From an uncultured Asticcacaulis sp. (GTDB lineage Bacteria > Pseudomonadota > Alphaproteobacteria > Caulobacterales > Caulobacteraceae): a stretch of 20,296 nucleotides of DNA. Made by a program: the position numbers and the translations under genes. The notes beneath the pieces are model-generated. The model was not told where the DNA came from. It did not search any database and saw only the letters and a list, made by a program, of their open reading frames with translations. The stretch is taken from contig CAMLPZ010000043.1 of assembly GCA_946482045.1 (NCBI GenBank), positions 1-20,296 on the forward strand. The letters run 5' to 3'. This document shows positions 13,882-20,296 of this stretch, in pieces. Within the stretch, counting starts at the first letter, position 1; the number at the start of each line of letters is the position of its first letter.

Positions 13882-15594
13882 ATGAACCAATTCGATGCCA
13901 TTGTCATAGGCTCGGGCATGAGCGGCGGCTGGGCCGCCAAGGAACTGTGCGAAAAGGGCCTGAAGGTCCTGGTCCTGGATCGCGGCCACGAGATCACCGT
14001 GGAGAAGGACTATACCGACATGCTCTCGCCGTGGGAGCTGCCCAATCTCGACCGCATCAACGAGGACGAGCTGAAAAAGTCCTATCCGATGCAGTCGCGA
14101 AGCGTAGGTTACGCCCTGCACGAAACCACCAAGCACCTCTGGGTCAAGGAGGACGAGCAGCCCTATGAGACCCCGGCGGACGCGCCGTTCGAATGGGTGC
14201 GCGGCTATCATTCCGGCGGCAAGTCGCTTCTGTGGTCGCGTCAGTCCTACCGCTTCGGCCCCCAGGACTTCGAGGCCAACAAGAAGGACGGCCACGGCGT
14301 CGACTGGCCGATCCGCTATGAGGATCTGGCGCCGTGGTACGACCACGTCGAACGCTTCGCAGGCATATCCGGCAATGCCGACGGCATCCCGTCCCTGCCC
14401 GACGGCGTCTTCCAGCCGGCGTTCGAACTGACCTTGCCGGAAAAGGCGTTCGCCGAGCGCGTCAACAAGGCCTTTCCGACCCGCCGGGTCATCGCCGCGC
14501 GCGTCGCCCACCTGACCCAGCCCACCCAGGAACAGATCGACCTGGGGCGCGGCCCGTGCCAGGTGCGCAATCACTGCCACCGCGGCTGTTCCTACGGCGC
14601 CTATTTCTCGTCGGTGTCGGCGACGCTTCCGGCCGCGCGCAATACCGGCAACATGACGCTGATCAGCCACGCCATCGTCCATTCGATCGAGTATGACCCG
14701 AAGACCAAGCGCGCCTCAGGCGTTCGCGTCATCGACGCCAATACGCGCGAAGCCAAGACCTATACGGCCAAGATCATCTTCCTCAACGCCGGCACGGTCG
14801 CTTCGACCATGATCATGCTGAATTCGAAGTCGGCGGCGTTCCCGACGGGCCTCGCCAACAGCTCGGGCGAACTCGGGCGCAACCTGATGGACCATTTCGG
14901 CGGCGCCGGCGCCGGTGGCGAAATGCCTGAATTTAACGACTATTATCATGCCGGGCGGCGTCCGGGCGGCATCTATGTCACCAACTACGCCAATATCACC
15001 GAACACGACAAACCCTACCTGCGCGGCTTTGGCTTCCAGGGCGGATCGTCACGTCCCGGCTGGACAGGCAACCGGCCGGGCCTGGGCCAGGCCTTTAAGG
15101 AAGCCAACCGCACGCCGCGCTCATGGAGCATCGGTATCTCCGCCTTTGGCGACATGCTGCCCGATCCGCGCAACACGATCAGCCTGCACGCCAACAAGGT
15201 CGACAAGTGGGGACTGCCGGTAGCGGTCATTGACTGCCGCCTGCGCGAGAACGAGCTAAAGCTGATGCAGGCGGCGGCCCGCGACGCCAAGGCGATGCTT
15301 GAGGCTGCCGGCTGCGTCAATGTCTGGGCCAGCGACGCCGACAATATGACGATCGAGTCGCTGACGGCGCCCGGCAACAAGATCCACGAAATGGGCACGG
15401 CGCGCATGGGCCGCGACCCGAAGACCTCGCTGCTCAACGGCTGGTGCCAGTCGCACGACGTGCCGAACCTGTTCATCAGCGACGGCAGCTGTATGGCCTC
15501 GTCGGCGGTGCAGAACCCGTCCCTGACCTATATGGCGCTGACGGCCCGCGCGGCCAACCACGCGGCGGAACTGGTGAAATCCGGGGTATTGTAG
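13882..15594 (+). CDS. GMC-family FAD dehydrogenase (gluconate/sugar dehydrogenase large subunit)
   Basis: A 570-residue flavoprotein of the glucose-methanol-choline family, most like the large subunit of gluconate- and glucoside-type dehydrogenases. The FAD-binding GSGMSGG lies at residues 10-16. GPCQVRNHCHRGCSYG is a cysteine-containing segment typical of this branch. The active-site pair is His502 (HEMGTARMG) and Asn545 (VQNPSLTYMAL). It lacks its own signal peptide and is probably exported together with the Tat-signal partner encoded just before. AAGGAG (13868-13873) is 8 bases from the ATG at 13882, a better spacing than the 2 bases to the ATG at 13876. The substrate is a sugar or sugar acid by family; which one is not decidable here. 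Confidence 0.93.
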   Translation: MNQFDAIVIGSGMSGGWAAKELCEKGLKVLVLDRGHEITVEKDYTDMLSPWELPNLDRINEDELKKSYPMQSRSVGYALHETTKHLWVKEDEQPYETPADAPFEWVRGYHSGGKSLLWSRQSYRFGPQDFEANKKDGHGVDWPIRYEDLAPWYDHVERFAGISGNADGIPSLPDGVFQPAFELTLPEKAFAERVNKAFPTRRVIAARVAHLTQPTQEQIDLGRGPCQVRNHCHRGCSYGAYFSSVSATLPAARNTGNMTLISHAIVHSIEYDPKTKRASGVRVIDANTREAKTYTAKIIFLNAGTVASTMIMLNSKSAAFPTGLANSSGELGRNLMDHFGGAGAGGEMPEFNDYYHAGRRPGGIYVTNYANITEHDKPYLRGFGFQGGSSRPGWTGNRPGLGQAFKEANRTPRSWSIGISAFGDMLPDPRNTISLHANKVDKWGLPVAVIDCRLRENELKLMQAAARDAKAMLEAAGCVNVWASDADNMTIESLTAPGNKIHEMGTARMGRDPKTSLLNGWCQSHDVPNLFISDGSCMASSAVQNPSLTYMALTARAANHAAELVKSGVL

Positions 15595-15620
15595 GGGCGC
15601 GTCTGCGCCCCTCGCCTTTT
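15593..15620 (+). terminator. Rho-independent terminator of the dehydrogenase operon
   Basis: AGGGGCGC (15593-15600) pairs exactly with GCGCCCCT (15605-15612) around the loop GTCT, followed by CGCCTTTT. The stem begins inside the stop codon of the GMC gene. Confidence 0.85.
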
Positions 15621-15762
15621 AGGCGCAAAGCGGAAGCAGGTGGCTCTCTGCAGACGAAGCAAAGCAGACATGAACGATACACCGCCACGTCTCCTGATGG
15701 CGCCAGCCAGTCCAACATCGGTGCCGCCGGTCTATGGGATGTAGTCCAAACCAAATTATTGG

Positions 15763-15796
15763 ACCGTGCTCATGAGCCAGGGCTCACGGACACGGT
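15763..15796. terminator. Imperfect 34-base palindrome downstream of the metallothionein-like gene
   Basis: ACCGTG (15763-15768) pairs with CACGGT (15791-15796), and the inner TGAGCC with GGCTCA, with mismatches between. Read on the minus strand it follows the Cys-rich gene's stop by about 20 bases and is followed by the AT-rich CCAATAATTTGG, so it is a likely terminator for that gene. Confidence 0.5.
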
Positions 15797-15817
15797 CATA
15801 ATACCAGGATCAGTCTC

Positions 15818-15973
15818 TTAGTTCTCGGTGCCGCCAGCACATGTGCATGTGCTGCCGCACATGCAACTGGATCTGCCGCACTGGGCGGCGGTTATCGTTT
15901 CGACGCAGCCGCAGTCTGGGCCGCATTGGCAGATCGAGGCACATTTACAGTTGGATTTCAGTTGCGATGTCAT
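15818..15973 (-). CDS. Metallothionein-like Cys-rich protein (51 aa)
   Basis: A 51-residue protein with 11 cysteines and no histidine or aromatic residue. Cys occupy positions 9, 11, 15, 17, 21, 23, 32, 37, 39, 43 and 45. The spacing is regular: CxC-x3-CxC-x3-CxC (9-23), a 8-residue linker (VETITAAQ), then C-x4-CxC-x3-CxC (32-45). That reads as two metal-thiolate clusters and would suit soft metals such as Zn, Cd, Cu or Ag. It differs from the classical SmtA/BmtA bacterial metallothioneins, which have a zinc-finger-like fold with His ligands. AAAGG precedes the ATG by 9 bases, and a stem-loop follows. It lies 117 bases downstream of the di-heme peroxidase gene on the same strand. Metal binding is inferred from the Cys pattern; no such protein family is known to me with this exact spacing. 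Confidence 0.75.
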   Translation of the reverse strand: MTSQLKSNCKCASICQCGPDCGCVETITAAQCGRSSCMCGSTCTCAGGTEN

Positions 15974-16077
15974 TTGAAAATACCTTTGGTTAGTGAGTGT
16001 TGAGGGTACGCGACTTCCTACGGACGCCGGTTTCGCCGCGTCCGGAGCTTGCTATCCCCGCGAAGGGGAAAAAGGGG

Positions 16078-16090
16078 CGGACTTTGTCCG
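16078..16090 (-). terminator. Short hairpin after the cytochrome c peroxidase gene
   Basis: Read on the minus strand, CGGAC-aaa-GTCCG begins right after the stop codon and is followed by CCCCTTTTT. Two more small hairpins follow toward the Cys-rich gene (CCCC...GGGG at 16056-16068; CGGACGC...GCGTCCG at 16021-16044). Together they suggest at least partial termination before that gene. Confidence 0.45.
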
Positions 16091-17311
16091 TCATTCGCCG
16101 TCCAGAGTGCCGAGGAAAGCCGCCAGGGCCTGGCGCTCGCGGGCAGTGAGACTTAGCCGGTGAATCTCGCTGTGGCCGGCCGGCGCAGCGGGAGCACGGT
16201 TATAGTGGTCGATAACGTCGTCCAGGGTGGCGTACTGGCCGGCGTGCATGTAGGGCGCACGGCGGCGGATGCCGCGCAGCGAAGGCGTCTTATAGGCGCG
16301 GATCATGTCGTCGCCCGTCGGTTCCATGAAGCTGAGTTCGCCGCACTCGGCGGGCGCGGCATCGCTGTAGCGGCCTAGGCAGTTAAACGGGTCCGCGATG
16401 ACCTGAGCCGCGCCTGCGGACCGGCCTCTGTCGATTGGAAGGCCCGCACGTGTGGGCACACCAGTATTGTGGAAGTGGTCGTCGGTCAGGCGCGGTCCGT
16501 TATGGCAGTTGATGCAATTGGCCTTGCCTATAAAAAGCTTCAGGCCTGCGGCCTCGGTCGCGTTCAGAGCCGGTGACGGCTGACCGTCTGCCACGGTGTC
16601 GGCATAGGCGTCGAACCGAGTGCGCTGTGGCATAAGCGTCCGCTCGAAGGCGGCGATGGCTTTGCCGGTATTGGTGAAGACCCGGTTGACGCTGTCGCGC
16701 TCGGCCTCGGACATGCCCTCCCAGGCGATGACGGAATCGTGCGAGCCTATGGGCGAGCCGTGCGGGGGCAGGGTCGATAGATCGGGCAAGGGGCCGAACA
16801 ACTGCTCATAGGGCTGGCGATAATAGGCGGCGATGCGGTGGGCCACCGCCGTTCGGTCGGTGCCATGTTCCGCCGCAGCTTCCAGCGGTCCCAGTGCCTG
16901 GGCCCACTGGCTGTCGGCGCGGCCGTCCCAGAACTGCCACGGGCTGTAAGCCGTACCGCGGATCGGCATGGTGCGCCGTGCTGCCTTGCCTGCGCCTTTC
17001 GCCAAGGCGATGCCGTCCTGAAACTCCTTATCCGGAACATGGCAGGTGGCGCAGGCGACGCGGCCATCGCCGCTCAGGCGCGTGTCGGCGAAAAGCGCCG
17101 CGCCGAATGCCGCCGCATTGGCATTGTCCGCGACACGGTTCGACGGGTCGGGCACCAGAGGCGGCAGGGCGCCTAAGGACAGCGATGCGATGAGCTTTCG
17201 CTCATTAGCGGTCCAGCCGGTCTCACGTCCGGCAAAGCCCGTCAGCACAAGAGCCGATGCCGCCATGACCACGATCATGCTTGCACGTGAATGCCATCGG
17301 TCCATGGTCAT
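16091..17311 (-). CDS. Di-heme cytochrome c peroxidase (MauG/CcpA-like)
   Basis: A 406-residue periplasmic protein with an N-terminal signal or anchor sequence (residues ~10-27). Two c-type heme sites are clear: CATCH (87-91) and CINCH (266-270). The inter-heme SPWQFWDGRAD segment and the C-terminal TPSLRGI...APYMHAGQY element are hallmarks of di-heme peroxidases and MauG-like proteins; Met355/His356 is in the position of a distal ligand. These proteins reduce hydrogen peroxide with electrons from small cytochromes, or oxidise protein or small-molecule substrates. Its start overlaps the stop of the YtkA-like gene (ATGA), so the pair is translationally coupled. The Cys-rich gene lies immediately downstream. 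Which of the two activities applies cannot be decided. Confidence 0.93.
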   Translation of the reverse strand: MTMDRWHSRASMIVVMAASALVLTGFAGRETGWTANERKLIASLSLGALPPLVPDPSNRVADNANAAAFGAALFADTRLSGDGRVACATCHVPDKEFQDGIALAKGAGKAARRTMPIRGTAYSPWQFWDGRADSQWAQALGPLEAAAEHGTDRTAVAHRIAAYYRQPYEQLFGPLPDLSTLPPHGSPIGSHDSVIAWEGMSEAERDSVNRVFTNTGKAIAAFERTLMPQRTRFDAYADTVADGQPSPALNATEAAGLKLFIGKANCINCHNGPRLTDDHFHNTGVPTRAGLPIDRGRSAGAAQVIADPFNCLGRYSDAAPAECGELSFMEPTGDDMIRAYKTPSLRGIRRRAPYMHAGQYATLDDVIDHYNRAPAAPAGHSEIHRLSLTARERQALAAFLGTLDGE

Positions 17312-17754
17312 AGCTCAAGATTGAAGGTGATGCGATCGGCTCCATCGGGCGCGTCGATTAGCAGGTAGACCACCCACCAGCCAGGCATGTTGAACTTCAT
17401 ACCATCGACCCGGTACTGGCCGTCGCCAAGACCGGTGACGCGCGGCCGAGTCGGCAGACCATGGCCGTGCTGCGGCATGCCGCCGTCAACACGAATAGGC
17501 ACGTCCGCAACGGGCAGACCGTCCTTGTCCGTCAGGCCGAACTGCCAGCTGTGCAGTGTGCCGGTCCTTAGCGGGCTCAGATCCGGCCATGCGGTCGCAA
17601 AATAGCGCCCAGCGTCGCTGGCGTGCGATAGGCTGTAATCGAGTCCGGCAGGTTTGCGCCGCACCTTGACCACGCCGGCGCGAATCGGCGGTGCCGATAG
17701 GGACAAGCTGGCGACCGTCAGGGCGGCCAGGGCGTTGCGTCGTGTTAATAACAT
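17308..17754 (-). CDS. Exported YtkA-like/FixH-like beta-domain protein
   Basis: A 148-residue protein with a twin-arginine-like signal (MLLTRRNALAALTVASLSLS). The mature part is one immunoglobulin-like beta domain of the YtkA/FixH type: TLHSWQFGLTDKDGLPVADV, then GGMPQHGHGLPTRPRVTGLG, then YRVDGMKFNMPGWWVVYLLI. The HGHG and Met/His-rich segments are suited to metal binding, as in related periplasmic proteins found beside cytochrome oxidase assembly and heavy-metal genes. It is encoded directly before the di-heme peroxidase with an ATGA overlap, so the two probably work in one process. GGGAG sits 6 bases before the ATG. An AraC-type gene lies 72 bases upstream. Confidence 0.85.
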   Translation of the reverse strand: MLLTRRNALAALTVASLSLSAPPIRAGVVKVRRKPAGLDYSLSHASDAGRYFATAWPDLSPLRTGTLHSWQFGLTDKDGLPVADVPIRVDGGMPQHGHGLPTRPRVTGLGDGQYRVDGMKFNMPGWWVVYLLIDAPDGADRITFNLEL

Positions 17755-17786
17755 CTCGATCTCCCGGGTCAGTCGGAACGAGATGT
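17751..17786 (-). promoter_or_regulatory. Inverted repeat enclosing the RBS of the YtkA-like gene
   Basis: ACATCTCG (17751-17758) and CGAGATGT (17779-17786) are exact complements 20 bases apart. On the mRNA the start codon lies in the downstream arm and the ribosome binding site GGGAG lies in the loop, so folding would limit translation. Alternatively it is an operator for a dimeric regulator such as the neighbouring AraC-type protein. Confidence 0.4.
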
Positions 17787-17826
17787 CAGATACACCGCCC
17801 CTGCGTGGCGGAATTGAACGTAACGG

Positions 17827-18615
17827 CTATTCTGCGCTGAACGGCAGCAGGCCCGCTGGGCGTGGGGTCAGGGCAGACGGAGACAGACCGAACATCCGGC
17901 GGCAGGTCCGTGTAAGGTGTGCTTGGTCGGCGAAATTGGCGCCCATGGCGGCGTCCGTCCACGACACGCCGTCAAATCCGATCTCTATGGCGCGCTTGAC
18001 TCGCGCCCACAGGACATAGGGCCGAAAGGCGATGCCGGTTTCAGCGACGAACAGGTGGCGGAAGCGGCTTTCGCTGAGATGGGCCAGACCAGCCGCAGCA
18101 CCCAGAGTCAGCGGCTCGTCGATATGGGCGTGGACCCAGTCGATGACGCGCACGACGCGCGGATCGGTGGGGGTTTGCGGAGCGCCCAGGCCGCTCAGCG
18201 CACGAAAGATGCGCAGGGTTTCTTCAATTAGGTCGGCATCGCTCGCGTCGTCCCAGAACAGAAAGCTCAGGGGTTGGATCAGCGTGCCGGCTATCTCGGC
18301 GTCCAGCGCGGTGACGCACGTCAGGCCGAAGCGCTCGATAAGCCGCCGGCCCATGGTGGATTCCGGCTCCAGGAACAGGTTAGCGACCAGGCGGCCTGTC
18401 GCCATGTATTCATGAGGAACATCGGCTCCTATGATCGCGCCGGAATAGTCCGTCCATTGTTCGTCCGACGACTTCCGCAGCCTTATAGGCGCTTCGATGC
18501 CGAAGGCGATCTGAATGGCGTGATGGGCGTGCAACTCGGACCCGCCACGCGCCAGGCCCATCCACAAACTGCCGCCCGGCCAGAAGAGAATCCGTCCTGT
18601 TCCCTTGAGTTTCAT
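17827..18615 (-). CDS. AraC-family transcriptional regulator
   Basis: A 262-residue regulator. The N-terminal half is a cupin-like effector domain (RILFWPGGSLWMGLARGGSE, then HAHHAIQIAFGIEAP). The C-terminal ~100 residues are the AraC double helix-turn-helix: VIDWVHAHIDEPLTLGAAAG, LAHLSESRFRHLFVAETGIA, then GANFADQAHLTRTCRRMFGL. The start at 18615 matches the usual N-terminus but has no clear ribosome binding site; the ATG at 18657, which adds 14 residues, has GGAAG 6 bases before it and may be correct. It is transcribed toward the YtkA-like/peroxidase genes and is divergent from the split-barrel gene, so it could control either. The effector is unknown. Confidence 0.9.
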   Translation of the reverse strand: MKLKGTGRILFWPGGSLWMGLARGGSELHAHHAIQIAFGIEAPIRLRKSSDEQWTDYSGAIIGADVPHEYMATGRLVANLFLEPESTMGRRLIERFGLTCVTALDAEIAGTLIQPLSFLFWDDASDADLIEETLRIFRALSGLGAPQTPTDPRVVRVIDWVHAHIDEPLTLGAAAGLAHLSESRFRHLFVAETGIAFRPYVLWARVKRAIEIGFDGVSWTDAAMGANFADQAHLTRTCRRMFGLSPSALTPRPAGLLPFSAE

Positions 18616-18680
18616 GGCATCAGAGTGGTCGCATCGAGAGCGTTTGACAAGTTGCATCCTGCACTTCCGCTTCGGAGCAA

Positions 18681-18771
18681 CAAATCTGAAACTGATACTG
18701 AATTGGTTCCATTTCCGCCTTTGGCGCCCGGCCAGTCTTCCATACTTCATTCCCCGAAGCCAAATCTGAAA
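18681..18771. promoter_or_regulatory. Two CAAATCTGAAA direct repeats 80 bases apart
   Basis: CAAATCTGAAA occurs exactly at 18681-18691 and 18761-18771, in the region between the AraC-type gene and the divergent split-barrel gene. Such spaced direct repeats suit DNA-looping AraC-type proteins, so they are candidate sites for the adjacent regulator. TTATAT (18779-18784) after the second copy could be a -10 for the plus-strand gene. Confidence 0.4.
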
Positions 18772-18819
18772 AACACTGTTATATGCCTTCCGATCCACCC
18801 ATCTTCGGGAGCCACATCC

Positions 18820-19422
18820 ATGCCCGGCAGCCTGCTTTATCACGACGGCAACCGCCAGCTTCAGGACGCATTCTCCAGCCGCCGCATCGCCGACAAGCTG
18901 GAATCCCTGGCGCGCACGGCCTTCACGCCCGACGACCAGGCCTATATTGAAAGCGTCATCTACTTCTTTCTGTCGACGGCGGACGCAAACGGACACCCCG
19001 ACTGCTCGTTCAAGGGCGGCGCGCCCGGCTTCGTCAGAGTCACCGGCCCAAGCCAGCTGGCCTTTCCGGACTATGACGGCAACGGCATGTTCAAGAGCCT
19101 GGGCAATATCATGGTCAACCCGCACGTTGGGCTGCTGTTCATCAACATGCATGGGACGCCGAAACGCCTGAGGGTCAACGGGACAGCCTCTATCAACCGC
19201 GACGATCCCTTGATGTCCGAAACCGTCGGCGCCCAGCTGATTGTCCGCGTCGATGCGACCGCGATCTTTCCCAACTGCCCGCGCTATATTCCGTCGCTGG
19301 AACTGTCTGAGCCGTCACCCTATGTCCCGCAACCCGGCGTCGAACCGGTTGAGCCGGCGTGGAAATCGTTCGACGTCTTCAAGGACGACGTTCCCCCGCG
19401 CCAGCCGACTTTCCGCGGCTGA
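18820..19422 (+). CDS. Pyridoxamine 5'-phosphate oxidase-like FMN-binding protein
   Basis: A 200-residue soluble protein of the FMN-binding split-barrel superfamily. Visible features are YFFLSTADANGHPDCSFKGG (the first strands), GFVRVTGPSQLAFPDYDGNG, then SLGNIMVNPHVGLLFINMHG and KRLRVNGTASI, the order typical of the pyridoxamine-phosphate-oxidase-related group. Members of this group bind FMN, F420 or heme and reduce or oxidise small molecules; many have no known substrate, so the true pyridoxal-phosphate reaction should not be assumed. GGGAG lies 8 bases before the ATG at 18820; the open frame runs back to 18274 but through the AraC gene on the other strand. It is divergent from the AraC regulator. 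Confidence 0.88.
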   Translation: MPGSLLYHDGNRQLQDAFSSRRIADKLESLARTAFTPDDQAYIESVIYFFLSTADANGHPDCSFKGGAPGFVRVTGPSQLAFPDYDGNGMFKSLGNIMVNPHVGLLFINMHGTPKRLRVNGTASINRDDPLMSETVGAQLIVRVDATAIFPNCPRYIPSLELSEPSPYVPQPGVEPVEPAWKSFDVFKDDVPPRQPTFRG

Positions 19423-19612
19423 CGCATACGGCGCGTTCCGGGGGCCACTTGCGGTCACGGGTTGCAGGTGACATGTACCCGCCCATGGACCGTGCGAACA
19501 GCTCCGATATCTATGCCGGAGACCACGGCAATCGCGTCGCAGATCGCTTTCAGCACAACGTGCTGCTCTCTTTCGCGCGCACGCTAAAGTTCCGCGAAAA
19601 CCAGCCCGTCCG

Positions 19613-20116
19613 CTACGCAGCGCTGTGTTGCCGCTCCAGATATACGCTGTCGCAAACGCCGATATGGGTATGCCAGGTGCCGTGGCCGTAGCCGGTCTCC
19701 CTGAAGCCATGTCTTTTCAGCAAGGCAAGTGACGCCTTGTTGCGGGGATCGACGTCCGCCGTCAGTTTGACGACGTCCGGGCGCGCAAAGACATGGGTCA
19801 CGAAGGCGCCCAGGGCTTCGGACGAAAGCCCCTGATTCCAATAGTCCGAAGACAAAATAAATCCGATCTCCGGCAGCTTCCAGGCGCCGAGCTTGCCGAT
19901 GGCCCGGCCCGCGTGTTCGATGATGAAGTCGTCGCTCTCTTCCGGTCGCGCCTGTATCATCGCGTCGATCCACGCTTCTGTTTCCGGCCTTTCCGCGTGA
20001 GGGCCGTGCGACCAGTACCGCATGGCATTCGCGTCGCCGAATACGCGATGGATATCATCGACATCGGATGCCCGGGCGCGCCGGAGAACGAGACGTGGAG
20101 TGACGAGACGAGTCAT
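19613..20116 (-). CDS. GNAT-family N-acetyltransferase (RimJ/RimL-type)
   Basis: A 167-residue acetyltransferase that would use acetyl-CoA to modify an amine. It starts MTRLVTPRLVLRRARASDVD, the usual opening of the RimJ/RimL-like branch (ribosomal-protein, antibiotic or small-molecule targets). The acetyl-CoA binding loop is seen as NQGLSSEALGAFV, preceded by the strand EIGFILSSDYW, and followed by DPRNKASLALLKRHGFRETG, the helix and strand that close the fold. The substrate is unknown. The start at 20116 was selected by homology; the frame stays open to 20230 but the added 38 residues do not resemble the family. No ribosome binding site is evident. It ends 190 bases from the convergent split-barrel gene. 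Confidence 0.9.
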   Translation of the reverse strand: MTRLVTPRLVLRRARASDVDDIHRVFGDANAMRYWSHGPHAERPETEAWIDAMIQARPEESDDFIIEHAGRAIGKLGAWKLPEIGFILSSDYWNQGLSSEALGAFVTHVFARPDVVKLTADVDPRNKASLALLKRHGFRETGYGHGTWHTHIGVCDSVYLERQHSAA

Positions 20117-20231
20117 GGCGCGGTCGTAAGGGATGGCATTTGCAGCGTCAATGTGCGCGGTCCATCCCTGAGTCACTCCTGCGCGGCGTCTGCTATTTTG
20201 GCGCGTCTGAGCGCGATTTGGCCATATCACC

Positions 20232-20296
20232 CTAGATACTGCCGCCGAACAGATGGCCGACGCCGCCTGTCACGGCCATGGCCAAGGCCCCCCAGA
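20232..20296 (-). CDS. 3' end of a membrane protein gene, possibly VIT/CCC1 family
   Basis: Partial gene running off the window. The last codons read WGALAMAVTGGVGHLFGGSI, a hydrophobic Gly/Ala-rich helix followed by a stop at 20232. This resembles the closing transmembrane segment of VIT1/CCC1-type iron/manganese transporters, but twenty residues are too few for a firm assignment. It is encoded on the same strand as the acetyltransferase, 115 bases upstream of it. Confidence 0.4.
   Translation of the reverse strand, partial: WGALAMAVTGGVGHLFGGSI

Noticed and set aside
13402..14682. 426-residue open frame on the minus strand
   Set aside because: Antisense to both dehydrogenase genes; composition typical of a shadow frame.
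15671..15745. 24-codon frame on the plus strand (MNDTPPRLLMAP...)
   Set aside because: No ribosome binding site and it follows directly after a terminator.
18616..19152. Long N-terminal extension of the AraC-type regulator
   Set aside because: The extension is antisense to the split-barrel gene and homology begins near 18615; a start at 18657 is the only plausible longer form.

Overview
The window is high-G+C DNA with dense, compact genes. Its gene content (a ParD-like/methionine aminopeptidase pair, a YdeI/OmdA protein, a gluconate-2-dehydrogenase-type GMC pair, a DUF559 gene beside a dispersed-type intergenic repeat) suggests an alphaproteobacterial chromosome, perhaps Caulobacterales or Sphingomonadales. 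That placement is inference from protein types; there is no rRNA or other marker gene. I see no tRNA, CRISPR array, intact transposon or phage gene.

Layout. (a) 1-5.2 kb is mostly housekeeping or accessory metabolism: MTA phosphorylase and a YdeI-family protein (both minus); a large inverted repeat in front of a DUF559 endonuclease-like gene; a ParD-like protein overlapping a type I methionine aminopeptidase by ATGA, with an AT-rich dyad at its promoter; a frameshifted scrap of histidine kinase; and a fused FAD oxidoreductase-Rieske protein (minus). (b) 5.7-11.3 kb is an accessory stretch of poorly known proteins: an exported Sel1-repeat protein, three small soluble proteins of unknown role, a 53-residue single-pass membrane protein, an AT-rich non-coding block, and an operon in which two paralogous proteins of a type I cannot name flank a 76-residue protein. 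An opposite-strand gene for a very acidic 56-residue protein follows. (c) 11.4-15.6 kb holds a secreted tannase/feruloyl-esterase-family enzyme, divergent from a two-gene periplasmic sugar dehydrogenase (subunit-3-like protein plus GMC flavoprotein) that ends in a clear terminator. (d) 15.8-18.6 kb is a same-strand series: AraC-type regulator, YtkA-like exported protein, di-heme cytochrome c peroxidase, and a 51-residue protein with 11 cysteines in metallothionein-style CxC motifs. (e) 18.8-20.3 kb holds an FMN split-barrel protein, a GNAT acetyltransferase and the 3' end of a probable membrane-protein gene.

The most interesting items are the previously unlisted metallothionein-like gene and its redox/regulator neighbours, the paralogue-small protein-paralogue operon, and the ParD-like/MetAP pair with its promoter dyad. 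Several real genes here are small (51-76 aa) and were found by reading start codon, ribosome binding site and composition together.
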